From Buxus sempervirens (Eukaryota > Streptophyta > Magnoliopsida > Buxales > Buxaceae): 64,000 nt of DNA. This document shows positions 52,401 through 60,539 of this stretch, one piece after another. The position numbers and the translations under genes are program-made. The notes under the pieces are model-generated. The model was given only the letters and a program-made list of their open reading frames with translations. It ran no database searches and was not told the origin of the DNA. The stretch is from the NCBI GenBank assembly GCA_947561395.2, contig OX387185.1, positions 48,494,602 through 48,558,601 of the forward strand. Direction: 5' to 3'. The first letter of the stretch is position 1. Each line of letters opens with the position of its first letter.

Positions 52401-55400
52401 CTATTGACGGCGGGTAAGGTGACTGGCTTTTCTGTGAGGTCCTACACCACCGCCTAGTCGAAAGGAGCATCAACTGTACACAAGGGGTAGAGAGAAGACC
52501 CTAGGCTTTTCATCATGTCAGCATAGGCAATGTTGAGTGTGGAGCATAACATACTTGCATTGCATATTTCATTTATATGTGTATCTTGTTATGAACTCAA
52601 TGTCAATTATTATGACTTGTGAAGCCTAATAATGTGATTTACTTATGACCCATGCTTGAATTGTATGATTGTTTGTGGCTAGTGGGATTTCCTTACTGGA
52701 TTGTGAGGTCATGATCCCATTTTAACATTTCGGGTTAAAGATTGGTTTGCCTTCACCAATATAGCCGAGAGGTCAGAGAGAGAGGACAAGAGGAAAAACT
52801 TGTAAATTTATATATATGAGTCTTTTGCATTGCCTGTATTGTAAATATTGTGAAAATAGTAAATGTTATTTGTTTTTGGTGCACAACTAGTCTCCATGTT
52901 CCGCTGTATTATATTTCTGTGTACTCCAATGACCAATTTTCTCGATGTGGGAAAGCCAGTACCTATCAAGATAATGTGGTAACTATTGTATCCCTGATTA
53001 ACTGTAATTAATTAAAGGGGATGTGACATGTGGAGATAATGCAATTGCCTTCCATCTTCTCTGGATCCGATTAGCCATATTTATCCGATACAGAAGAGCA
53101 GTCTATAGAAAAGCCTTAACCTTAAGAGGTACCTTAGGTTCCCCTAGCTTAGACACAAAGAAGGGCACGATGGGATGCAACGAGGGCTGGCTCACAAAAT
53201 TGGATAAAAATTTATAATAATAGCCAGAAGGGGACAGGAACCATGATACCTTATCGTATCCAAGAGGGTCAAGAATCACATCCTTCAAACTTTCAAAAAG
53301 CACAACAATCTCCTCCAGCTCTGGAGGGCAAAGGTTCCTCCTAAGAGGAAGATTCCAAGAAAATCCAAAATGGCGACCAAACTAAAATGTCAAACACATG
53401 CACAAGGGTGAGTAACAAGGGAAAATAACCGAGGGAACCAACTGGAAAACACTTGATTGCCCCACCATAGGTCATGCCAAAATCTCACAAATGACCCAGA
53501 CTCAATACCGAACTTGATATGAGGGTAAAAGAAAGGTGATTGTCTCATAATAGCCCTCCATGGGCAGTTTACAAATGGACGAGCCCTCTAATTGATGAAC
53601 CATCCATTATCATTATTCATGACTACGATAGTTGTTATCAATTACTTGATGCCACAAACTTTCCTTTACTGTGCTAAAGCGCCACAACCACTTCGCTAAG
53701 AGGGAAGAATTTTGGGAAGCCACCTTACCCAAACCTAATCCTCCATGCTCTCTCCCTAAACACTCCTTGTCCCACCACACTAAATGCATCTTCTTTACAC
53801 CCCTCCCTCTCATAGAAAGTCCCTTTTCGCCTTTTCAATGATTTCCACCACCCTCCTAGGCATCCTAAACAAGGACATGTCTTGATATATTAAGCAATGA
53901 ATCCTATTTCCTTGGGTGGCAATATATCTAGTAATATTAACATTTAAAAATGTCGTTATCAAAATAATAAAGAGATAACTTATCTATACAATCTAAATTA
54001 AAGTTTAGAAATATAATATATAGCAAATAAAGACAAGCCTGATTTGGGACAAACAGACCCTTTACCAATCAGAAATTATAGCCTCTTTTTCGGATTTAAC
54101 ATTAAAATAAAACATTGAAGAGTCCATAACCTAATGTGGGTCCTGTCAAAGCAAGATCCTAGGATGGGCGCATTGGCAAAAAACCTAACCTTTCGCATTT
54201 TTATGAAAAGTGGCTACAGTCAAACCAAACCTGAATGGGCATTTTCATAATGACAGCCCAGATTTTTACTATCATGCCAAGAAACTATTTGAAAGTGAAA
54301 AATAAGGATGAGCCAAGTATGTACCCTAAGGCACGTGAGTTAGTAATACAAGAGGAAGATTACTCAAATGATATGGCAAACAGTAGCATTTGAGCAAGTA
54401 ATGCAGCAGTTGAATGGAGAGACCAATAGATAATAATTATCATCTTTCATGTCAACGAAATAGGAATATAGTGTGACAACATGACTTAACTGTTAGAAAT
54501 ATTTCCAATTCTAGATTGTTGAACATCAAAAGAAGGTCTGGCTTGCAACTTCTCCCTATACCACAATGAGACCACATTTATCATGTCCAACAAATAAATC
54601 CCCAGTAGAATCCTACTAGTAGAAGATAGAATGTCTGAACTTTCCTCAAAAGCTTATAATAGAATAAGAAAAGCACATTTGTACCTTTTCCACTGAATGC
54701 AAAGGTGTCACAACAATGGGGATTCTTCCTTTGACAAAGAATGAATCAAGCGCCATTCTCAACACCATTTTTCTCTTCAATCTTAACAAAGAATGGTATG
54801 ACACCCCCCCCCCCCCCCCCCAACACACACCACACAAACATTAACATCCAAACAGAACACGACAGCTGCTTTTTCCGACTAAGTCAGCTCAGATATTGGT
54901 TTCCTTTTTGTAGATACATCTAAAGACCTGGTAAACCAACTGGAACTGGAATAGCGGACAATGGAATTGATCCAGACATAGCACCATGGGAAAAGCAAGA
55001 AAGGTGAACATAGATTTTAACAAAGAAACAAAGCTTAGAAGGACTTCTTATATTTATCAGGACTACCTGAGTGGTACAGACTGAACAGAGACTCAACTGC
55101 TCTGATTTCTGTTTCTCTTTACTGACAGGTTCAGATGGTTCAGTTTGTGATAATTTGACGGACAGCAGTCCCCAAAGCTTCTCCTTGCTCTCCAAAATAT
55201 GAATCCTGCCACTCAAGCTGCATAATGCAACAACTTGGCAGAAGACACAAGCCATTCCTCTCTCTCATACTTCTCTCTGAATTCCTCTCTGATATTCTCA
55301 CAATGGAGGACTCTTCTTTTCAATTCTTCTGACCACATAAGACATTCTTTGTTAGTTTCTCCTATTTTATACCCAGCCAAATATTCATTTCTTATCACTC

Positions 55401-56354
55401 TTATTTTTGGGTCCTTCACTCATTTTTATCCAAATAAAACTTTTCCCTTAGAACCATGGACTCCTCTTTTTAGGATCTCTCCCCTTTATTTTAGGTCTCT
55501 TGCCCTTTCTCAAAAACTTATTTCATTTGCTCCTTTCCCCAACCATATGAAAATTCTCACTTTATAAAGAGAGTCCTCTTATGAGTCCTCCTCCTAATAA
55601 GCAAAGGTTCATATATTTTTTATACTTATCCCCAAAAAGGGAAATAAAGTCAAAATATGACTTAAATCAAATCCTACTTCTGATGGGATGATTTTCCTTT
55701 TTAAGTATTTGTGCCAAGTAGCTTCTATGAAAAATCCATATCACCAAAAAGAAATGACACACGGCAAGGCCGATAAAATATTATATAAAAATTCGAAATG
55801 GTTAAAATACTCCCCTAATTAGAAAATCAAATTTTACGAAATTCATTTGATCCAACAAACATTTAATATTGACATCAAATTCAAGATTAAGAATGAATTT
55901 CCAGTAAAACAATCATTCTGAATAGTGAAATCAGGAACCAATCCAATAATATCAATTAAATTCAAACTCGGCCCAAAGTTTGGTGCCTAAAATTACCATA
56001 ACCTTTCCCTTTTGATGAAATTTTATACCAAGCAGAAAGGTTTTAAAAAAGAAACCATGTTGTCCCTTATTTTAGGGGCAAAATTTCAACTACATACTGC
56101 AACATAACACCCAAATTTAAAACACTGCTCGGGATTAATTCTCCAGATGCTCTAATACATTATATTTCTAATATGAAGATAATAATAACACAAGAACAAA
56201 GAAAACAATAACCCTTATGAACAACATAATATACTTGTAAACAAAAGCTCATTCTGTCAAAAAAATCAGATAACTTTACCGATTGCCTAAAAGCAATGCA
56301 AACCTCTCTTGCCATTTGCTTCTCCATTGGAGTCAATAAAACAGGATACCTCAC
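9496..56354 (-). CDS. VIH: Diphosphoinositol pentakisphosphate kinase (VIH/PPIP5K), C-terminal 803 residues, 5' exons beyond window
   Basis: Bifunctional inositol pyrophosphate enzyme. In this family the ATP-grasp domain makes InsP8 from InsP7, and a histidine-acid-phosphatase-like domain reverses pyrophosphorylation; plant VIH proteins signal phosphate status through SPX domains. Exons: 56354-56280, 38935-38850, 35787-35581, 35497-35398, 35260-35190, 28935-28854, 26049-25891, 25722-25680, 22849-22767, 22584-22522, 22340-22266, 20586-20461, 19094-18853, 18597-18553, 17523-17457, 17204-17133, 15076-14823, 14736-14679, 14517-14350, 10179-10105 and 9756-9496. They total 2412 nt (803 codons plus stop) and all phases agree. 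Seen: kinase end [20 protein letters not shown], phosphatase motif [10 protein letters not shown] (visible residues 122-131), a Ser/Asp-rich linker with DDDDD, and C-terminal FSGYFSKSA and NLWPFHK. The ~250 N-terminal residues are not found up to 64000. The coding sequence shows no damage despite heavy intron insertion. VIH1 and VIH2 cannot be separated. Confidence 0.95.
10180..12640. other. VIH intron (part), nothing recognised
   Basis: Left part of the 4.17-kb intron 10180-14349. It is AT-rich and has short ORFs without family resemblance. No terminal repeats or poly(A) boundary could be set. Confidence 0.5.
12800..13315 (+). mobile_element. 3' end of a hAT transposon (transposase tail plus right terminus)
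   Basis: The left part (12810-12917) reads in one frame as a Arg/Gln-rich tail, [18 protein letters not shown] then poly-Gln, ending in SRHSTSY and a stop. This resembles the tail of plant hAT transposases. It is followed by a T-rich 3' region and a terminus, GGTGCC...AAACCTTG, ending at 13315. Bases 13065-13190 match the reverse complement of 62055-62185 in the other intron with only about five differences in 125 bp. The outer 20 bp match that element's terminal repeat. No left end was found, so this is a 5'-truncated copy inside the VIH intron. A possible target repeat, CTTGAGAT, follows the end but has no partner. Confidence 0.6.
13316..14349. other. VIH intron (part), nothing recognised
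   Basis: Right part of the 4.17-kb intron. AT-rich and purine-rich, with no recognisable element or ORF. Confidence 0.45.
16200..16430 (-). mobile_element. Degenerate LINE fragment (zf-RVT finger)
   Basis: On the minus strand the stretch around 16270-16345 reads [20 protein letters not shown], the Cys/Cys...His/Cys pattern of the zf-RVT domain found near the end of plant L1-type ORF2. Upstream residues ([13 protein letters not shown]) fit the same region. It lies in intron 15077-17132. The rest of that intron holds nothing else I recognise. The fragment is short and diverged from the four larger LINEs in the window. Confidence 0.5.
17900..18170. repeat. Possible hAT-like non-autonomous relic rich in TTTCGCC and GGGGAAAT
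   Basis: A short segment of intron 17524-18552 begins with GGATGGAAATTTCGC and repeated TTTCGCC words. It continues through GGGGAAATGGGGGAAAT, a T-rich core, and further GGGGAAAT words on the other side. This composition is typical of small hAT relatives in plants. No matching terminal inverted repeat or target duplication could be confirmed. Confidence 0.35.
19095..20460. other. VIH intron with a UG repeat beside its donor
   Basis: In the transcript this intron starts GTACGTATATG and then runs (UG)n, seen on + as CA repeats at 20440-20452. The rest is AT-rich; near 19380-19580 the words AATTGGACCTAATTGACC and variants repeat two to three times. No element boundary is recognised. Confidence 0.4.
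20587..22265. other. VIH intron, nothing recognised
   Basis: A 1.68-kb AT-rich intron. No terminal repeats, LINE tail, ORF or RNA gene could be supported. Confidence 0.5.
22446..22484. repeat. 39-base C homopolymer in a VIH intron
   Basis: An uninterrupted run of 39 C on +, with CCCCG just before it. It sits in the 181-bp intron 22341-22521, so the pre-mRNA carries 39 consecutive G about 105 nt upstream of the next exon (22340). A run this long can form G-quadruplexes in DNA and RNA. Its exact length is uncertain because such tracts are hard to sequence. Confidence 0.8.
23178..25268 (-). mobile_element. 5'-truncated L1-type LINE (RT C-terminal half plus zf-RVT)
   Basis: One minus-strand ORF (25212-23806, 468 aa) begins just after the RT fingers and contains the catalytic motif [13 protein letters not shown]. 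It continues with the thumb, KSFFKL and a zf-RVT finger with [19 protein letters not shown] further in-family piece, [18 protein letters not shown], lies at 23480-23722 in a different frame. The 3' end is marked by poly(A), seen as T at 23178-23191. The 5' end is truncated near 25268, inside the codons for the RT 'QGDPLSP' region. It fills most of VIH intron 22850-25679 in the sense direction. No clear target duplication was found. Confidence 0.88.
26050..28853. other. VIH intron, AT-rich, with a short tandem repeat
   Basis: A 2.8-kb intron. A 25-bp unit beginning TATATTGACT is repeated in tandem at 27343-27392 with one difference. A 126-codon open frame on + (27518-27898) has no family resemblance and no codon bias I can judge. 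No element boundaries could be set. Confidence 0.4.
28936..30094. other. VIH intron (part) left of an LTR insertion
   Basis: AT-rich intron sequence without recognisable repeats. It ends at the 5-bp target copy AAGGT (30095-30099). Confidence 0.4.
30100..33318 (+). mobile_element. Long LTR fossil, Gypsy (Tat/Ogre-like), 3.2 kb
   Basis: The element starts TGTAAGCACC and ends GCGCACA, and is flanked by AAGGT on both sides (30095-30099 and 33319-33323), the 5-bp duplication left by LTR-element integration. A TATA box, TATAAATA (31003-31010), sits at the end of a U3-like segment and gives the + orientation. GTGGCGACTCC at 33241 resembles the primer-binding site that follows the 5' LTR in Tat/Ogre elements. 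The last ~80 bp may therefore be leftover internal sequence; otherwise the whole stretch is one solo LTR. No gag or pol is present. Fossil; age not measurable from a single LTR. Confidence 0.65.
33324..35189. other. VIH intron (part) right of the LTR insertion
   Basis: AT-rich. It contains a 28-bp tandem duplication (TAATGGATTGCTCAAAATAA twice, about 34612-34667) and a CA microsatellite near 34710. Nothing else recognised. Confidence 0.45.
36076..37165 (-). mobile_element. 5'-truncated L1-type LINE (zf-RVT end only)
   Basis: Minus-strand fragments read [18 protein letters not shown], then [10 protein letters not shown], and then a zf-RVT finger with [18 protein letters not shown]. All are close to the LINE at 23178-25268. 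The 3' poly(A) tail is seen as T at 36077-36092. The 5' end is cut near 37165. Reading frames are broken between 36788 and 36927, and a stop or shift follows the finger. It lies sense in VIH intron 35788-38849; the remaining 1.7 kb of that intron (37166-38849) shows only poly(A/T) and GA microsatellites. Confidence 0.82.
38936..40866. other. VIH 17.3-kb intron, downstream part, nothing recognised
   Basis: AT-rich intron sequence between exon 38935-38850 and the hAT transposon. No ORF, LINE tail or terminal repeat could be supported. Confidence 0.45.
41686..45111 (+). pseudogene. hAT transposase, broken
   Basis: DNA transposase of the hAT superfamily. From ATG 41686 (after a TAG acceptor) come a BED finger (RCKYC...RLKHHL), an acidic coil, and DUF659 (42555-43000) with [31 protein letters not shown] and [13 protein letters not shown]. 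Next are introns near 43450-43500 and 43630-43720, and then the dimerisation domain [19 protein letters not shown] (43977-44033). The tail holds an Asp-rich run and a Tyr/Gly/Ser-rich stretch up to the stop at 45111. Frames change near 41800 (a G run), between 42157 and 42214, and between 42525 and 42555. The usual DGWT aspartate reads as Thr. It is probably inactive. Confidence 0.85.
45385..48237. mobile_element. Long solo LTR fossil nested in the hAT element, 2.85 kb
   Basis: It starts TGTTGACC and ends GCAAACA, with ATAGG on both sides (45380-45384 and 48238-48242), so it has TG...CA ends and a 5-bp target duplication. There is no gag or pol. Inside are tandem ~60-bp units around TTTAGTTTAAGGAC (about 46270-46520), a GC-rich block near 46760-47080, a perfect 30-bp palindrome (47704-47733), and a ~66-bp module present twice (47833-47899 and 48005-48069). 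The length suits the long LTRs of Gypsy Tat/Athila-type elements; the lineage is inferred. It inserted after the hAT element did. Confidence 0.65.
48385..49538. repeat. AT-rich intron with degenerate repeats of a 'GGTGGCAATATATC' unit and a C tract
   Basis: Variants of a unit with TCAAGCAATATATCTC or TTGGTGGCAATATATC recur near 48440, 49275 and, past the LINE pair, at 53881-53935. A ~40-bp segment containing TTTGAAACGGCATT is duplicated at about 49302 and 49410. Between the copies lies a 17-base C tract (49351-49367). No coding content was seen. Confidence 0.45.
49837..50305. mobile_element. hAT-type MITE with GC-rich ends, 469 bp
   Basis: The left end is CAGGGTTGCTTACCATGCC. The right end, read inward, is TAGGGTTGCTTATCAGGCC: about 19 bp of terminal inverted repeat with few mismatches. 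A perfect 8-bp target duplication GGTGCAAC flanks it (49829-49836 and 50306-50313). The outer ~100 bp on each side are GC-rich (GGGCCG, GGCACGG words) and the centre is almost pure AT. It has no coding capacity. It is inserted in the LINE 49539-50610. Confidence 0.88.
50511..50538. repeat. 28-base C homopolymer
   Basis: Uninterrupted C on + within the 3' region of the LINE fragment 49539-50610. The length should be treated as approximate. Confidence 0.75.
50611..53880 (-). mobile_element. 5'-truncated L1-type LINE split by a solo LTR
   Basis: There are two parts, 50611-51173 and 53034-53880. The first reads [18 protein letters not shown] and the upstream finger region. The second reads the inter-domain segment ([20 protein letters not shown] at 53613-53813; [19 protein letters not shown] at 53103-53303). 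Around the split the two parts, with one target copy removed, align base for base in length (42 and 42) with 23891-23932 of the other LINE. The 5' end is cut at 53880. No poly(T) marks its 3' end, which abuts the poly(A) of the + strand LINE. Several frame breaks are present. Confidence 0.82.
51174..53028. mobile_element. Solo LTR fossil, 1855 bp (Gypsy chromovirus-like)
   Basis: It starts TGTAATATCC and ends GGGGATGTGACA, with TGTGG on both sides (51169-51173 and 53029-53033). TG...CA ends, a 5-bp duplication and the absence of gag/pol make it a solo LTR. The near-palindromic ends (TGTAA...C and G...TGACA) resemble Tekay/Del-type LTRs, which is an inference. The insertion lies inside the LINE 50611-53880. 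Apart from the TATA-like CTATTTAAAG near 51359 nothing else stands out. Confidence 0.78.
53892..54640. other. VIH intron (part), AT-rich
   Basis: Begins with the second copy of the unit seen at 49275 (TTGGGTGGCAATATATC). The rest holds nothing recognisable. Confidence 0.4.
54646..55419 (-). other. Unrecognised protein-like open frames in the VIH intron
   Basis: Three minus-strand open stretches lie close together and in the sense direction. The first is 55419-55213 (68 aa, with [18 protein letters not shown]), then 55255-54920 (containing [20 protein letters not shown]), and 54837-54646 (containing [18 protein letters not shown]). The first two overlap in different frames. Possible GT donors follow the second (a GTAGTC after CTCAG) and the third (GTACAA after GAAAAG). 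I do not recognise the protein. They could be exons of a nested gene, a captured gene fragment, an unknown repeat, or chance open frames in purine-rich DNA. No start codon can be assigned with confidence. Confidence 0.25.
54804..54821. repeat. 18-base C homopolymer
   Basis: C tract on +, followed by a short CA-rich stretch, in the 17.3-kb VIH intron. Confidence 0.7.
55420..56279. other. VIH intron (part), nothing recognised
   Basis: AT-rich sequence between the unknown ORFs and exon 56354-56280. No element or RNA recognised. Confidence 0.45.
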
Positions 56355-57270
56355 CTACAAATCACAAATTTTACATAAAAAAAAGGCGAAATGTCAATTT
56401 TCCAACACAATGATGAAAGGAGGCAAGAAATATGAAAAAATAAGTATAACCTCTTCTTCTTAGTTGCTATTTGCCATCAAAAGGTTTAGGGAATTGCAAC
56501 TGAATATGAGCAGGATAACAATGGAAAATCCACCTACCTAGTGTCATTTAATTTTCATTATGAAGCCTTCCCTATTATATGCACTGGTTTATGTTTCAAT
56601 GAAACTTAAACCACTCATCAAAGAAATTAAAATCATTACAACTAACTTTCAAAAGGTCATGAGAATCACAAAAAGGGGATATCCATTAGGCAATGGGAAG
56701 GTTTCACTAAGACTATACAACACTTTCAGGAGTAATACAACCCATGAAAAATGCACACCCGTACACTCGTTCACCTGGCACACATGCACATTCTCCTTCC
56801 TACTACAAAGGGAAAACTAGATCTCGGGACCAATTTACTTGATTAAATTTGTAGTCTTTTAATCATAATATTAAAAGAATTTATTACAAAAAAAAAGGGA
56901 ATGTTTTGTCTATACAAAATATTGTAGCAATGGCTAGTAAGCAAACAAAAAAAGCCAAACTTTAGAAGAGAAGAATATAAAAAATGAAGAAAACATCAAA
57001 TCCATCCAACTTTCCTAGCATTGATGAAGGCACTAATTCGCAAAAGTTATGGCAAAATGAATAAATGCCTAACACCCAAGACATATCCCTTAGGAGGATA
57101 TCTCCATGTCTTCAAACAACCATCCATCTCTTTCTTCCAAATTGATCATCGCAACTTACAAGGGACACCATCCTCTACAATTGACAAGCCTTCTTGCTTA
57201 TAAACCTCAATCTCATAGTACAAAATGCAACAAAACATCCTTGGGTGAAAACCAAAAAACTCTAAAAGTA
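56355..57270. other. VIH intron upstream of exon 56354-56280, nothing recognised
   Basis: Searched for the preceding VIH exon (expected to encode the kinase stretch around KVYTVGPEYAHAEARKSP and VVDGVVMRN) on the minus strand and found nothing. Sequence is AT-rich with short meaningless ORFs. Confidence 0.45.
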
Positions 57271-57492
57271 CATACCTATCTTGAGAGATTGGCAGGAGTG
57301 TTGTTTTCATCACCACTATTCTCATTGTATTGGTGGGGTGTTGTGGGGTGAGATTTTAGTGTTATAAGTGGTGTAGAGAGGGGAGCTTTGTTTTTGTTGT
57401 TTTTGTATCCAAGGTGGTCCCCATAACTCATGGGCCCACTGCTTTTCCCTAAGTTTTTCTAATAAAATTCTTCATTATTCATCAAAAAAAAA
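57271..57492 (+). mobile_element. Probable LINE 3' tail, + strand
   Basis: A G/T-rich stretch ends in TAATAAAATTCTTCATT, then ATTCATC and poly(A) at 57483-57492. The tail words match those ending the LINE at 50575-50608. No coding part remains, so only the family (L1-type) is suggested. The left boundary is arbitrary. Confidence 0.4.
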
Positions 57493-58560
57493 TTACTATT
57501 ATGATTATTATTGGGAAACCTAGGATATTGGAACCTTGAGAAATGAGAGGTGGACATTGGAGAATTTGGAAAACTAGGGTGGTTTAGTAAACTTAATCAA
57601 ATTAGGAAACCCTAAACCCAATATATTTATATATACAGGCTTATTATTTTATTTTCATAATTTATCAAGTTTTGAAGTGGATGGCTTGGGGAGAAAAGGG
57701 AGAAGAGTGCACATGCAGCCTACGATTTTACTTCCCAGATTGGAGGCAGAAAATTTTTATCCTTGGCGAAGATCAAGTGTAGAAAATAGTCTGCGATAAG
57801 AGGTAGGTGGATTCTTAGTTTTGTTTCTTTTTCCAAATTTTAGATAGTAGGATGTGGTTGCTGGAATTTTTTATTTCTATCTTCTGTTTTTGTCGTTTTA
57901 CTCATAGGAGATGATGACTGCAAGAATTTTATTATAATTAATTATCCCTGCATTTCATGGTGAGGCCAGTCGCAAGGCACAAAACTCAGCTCGTAGGATG
58001 TGATATGAGATAAAGATCATGGACTTATTGTGTTTTAGATTTGGCTGTCACAAGGATGTCACACCTCAAATCCGGTATAACAATATTGATATAATTTCTC
58101 AAATTGAAGTGAGACTGAAATTCCCACCTCATTTGAGAATTTAGTGGTTAAATTCTTCCCTTTCAAGGAATTTTGTCCTCGGAATTAGAAGACAAATCTC
58201 TTCTTCTCCATCTCCAACCGCAAAGCACAAGATCCACAACTTTATTCAAGCATGCACTTCCTCCATAGGGCCACCGATCCTAAACACATGGACAAGCCTA
58301 CCAAAGACATCAATGAAACTAAACTAAATTAGAAGGGTGACGAAGAGAGGGCACACCGTCGCCCTCTACTGCTCTCAAAAAAAAAAAAAGAATAAGGGAG
58401 GAAGGGAAGGGAGAGAGAAAGAAGAGAGACGGGAAGGGGCGGCACAAAGCTGGTCGTCAGCATCACCCTCTATTTTTGTTATATGTATGTCTGTACTTTG
58501 TTCTTCTGTCTCGGGACCAAAAGGCGTAAACCCTTCATTCCTTTATTAAAGAGAAAACTA
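57493..58560. other. VIH intron (part), unclassified
   Basis: AT-rich sequence with an LTR-like phrase near 58050-58190 (TGTCACACCTCAAATCC, GGAATTTTGTCCTCGG) and a poly(A) stretch near 58377. No paired ends were found, so no element is called. Confidence 0.35.
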
Positions 58561-58879
58561 AGTGCATGTAATATACAATATATATATATAAAATAAAATA
58601 TAATATAAATATAAATGTTTTAACAAATTTTGAATTGAAAAATATTTAATATATATTTATATAAATTTGTTATTATATTATTATATATATAAATATACAT
58701 TTATTATTATATATATATATACTTATTATATAATAAAAAATTTAGTGTATATATATATATAGCATATATATATATATATGGATGGAAAAATTCAATATTT
58801 ACATATATATATATATAAATTTTGTAAATGAAAAACTTGTAAAATATTATTATAATATATACATATACATATACATATA

Positions 58880-58920
<41 letters not shown>

Positions 58921-59300
58921 GCACGTATTTAATTTAATAAAAAAATTACAATTCAATTTATATGTGTGTGTGTGTGTGTGTATGAATGAAAAAATTTAAT
59001 ATAAATATAATTTTTTTATTGAGAAAATTGTAAAAAATTATTATGATATATATATGCGTGTATATATGTAAATGCATTTATATATGTAAAAGCAATAAAA
59101 ACATAAAATATTAAGGACATATTATTATGTTCCAAATAATATAATTATTATATATATATATATATAAATATATATTATTATTAATAAATCTTTATAATTA
59201 TTATCAATAACAATATATCATTATCATTATTTTAATATTAATTTTTTATATGTTTTAATAATTTGTTTAGATTTTCATATTCTTCAATTTTTAGGAATTT
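58561..59300. repeat. AT-rich microsatellite block
   Basis: About 740 bp made almost wholly of A and T, with several (TA)n runs and (TG)n runs at about 58881-58900 and 58962-58982. No coding content. Confidence 0.75.
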
Positions 59301-59425
59301 TTTGGGCATAAAGACACGAAAAATGCGGCGGCAAGAGTGGCGTGCTAGCAAAATTTTAGCAAAATGGCATATCAGGTCCTCATCAAGGACAACATTAAAA
59401 TTGGCACGGCGAACCTTGTGTGCCG
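59301..59425. repeat. Degenerate relic resembling the small hAT family
   Basis: Words such as CGGCGGCAAGAGTGGCGTGC, TAGCAAAATTTTAGCAAAAT and CGGCG resemble the subterminal part of the element at 61907-62369. There is no terminal repeat or target duplication. Confidence 0.3.
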
Positions 59426-59509
59426 CTATATAGAAGGCTGAGGAGGAAATTCAAGTAACCCTATTCTATTTTAATATAAAATATAACAACATTTATACAA
59501 ATATATGTT

Positions 59510-59570
59510 TCTGTGTGTGTATGTGTGTGTGCGTGTGTGTAAGAGAGAGAGAGAGAGAGAGAGAGACACG
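59510..59570. repeat. GT then GA microsatellite
   Basis: A (TG)n stretch passes directly into (GA)n, a compound microsatellite. Confidence 0.8.
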
Positions 59571-59780
59571 TATGCCCTCTAAAATCAATTTAATAAATAT
59601 TTGCTTCTCTTCTTTTATTTAACGCATACATACGTTACCAATGGGTATTTGATGTGAAATGAGATTTCATATGGAGATTATTTCACTTGAGTAACATTGC
59701 AGAAAAATCATGCCAATGGTTTATGAATCAAAAGTGGGGAGTAATGACTTTTTGGTTCATAATAAGCCCATAATGTTTTA

Positions 59781-59935
59781 GGCCATAATAATGGCTACAC
59801 TTAATGTACTGCAATAAGATAGGTTGAGGACTCTATTATCAAGGTAAAGACTTTCTAGGCCATATTATTATTTGGCTACACTTATTGTGCTGCAATGAGA
59901 TAGGATGAGGACTCTATTATCAAGGTAAAGACTTT
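59781..59935. repeat. 77-bp tandem duplication
   Basis: Copy one is 59781-59857 and copy two is 59858-59935. Both start GGCCATA and contain GGACTCTATTATCAAGGTAA, with a small number of differences. Confidence 0.8.
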
Positions 59936-60539
59936 AAGCAAGTGAGTGTAATGTAAAAGTACATGCACTAAACAAGACCAAATTTAGAACACCTTTTCGG
60001 AATATCTACTGAAATGTAAAAGGAAGTTCAATCACAATTGACTTGTTTATCCCCAGACCTAACAGATTTATATTTATTCATTTATTGTATGCACAAACTT
60101 TGACTATGTCAAATGGTTGATAGTTCATAGAGAACTAAATATACGGACTTGTCGGGTTATGTATGATAAGTGGATTTATGTAAATGCTAAATAAGGGATC
60201 CATCATTCTTTAAATAAGATTTTATATTCAACTAATTTTATATTAAAGTTGGATTTAAAATGGCGGGTGACTTTTGCTAAAAAAATTTTACCATATATAA
60301 TATATATATAATTATATTAAAAATTGCTTTCAAAACGGTTTTGAAAGTCCAACTGGAATGTGAATTAAGATTTATTAATTACATAATTTAGGGATTTATT
60401 CAGTGATGAGATTCCAATCCTAATAGATCATGTGTAATATCGTATAGTGGAGGGATAAATTGGTAAACAATTATATGTAACAAAGATTTCATTTTAACTC
60501 TCAAATTCTCACGGTTTTAGTTGTAATGTGCTGATGGGC

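Noticed and set aside
58561-59300. Possible satellite or matrix-attachment region
   Set aside because: Only simple TA/TG repeats without a higher-order unit; called as a microsatellite block.
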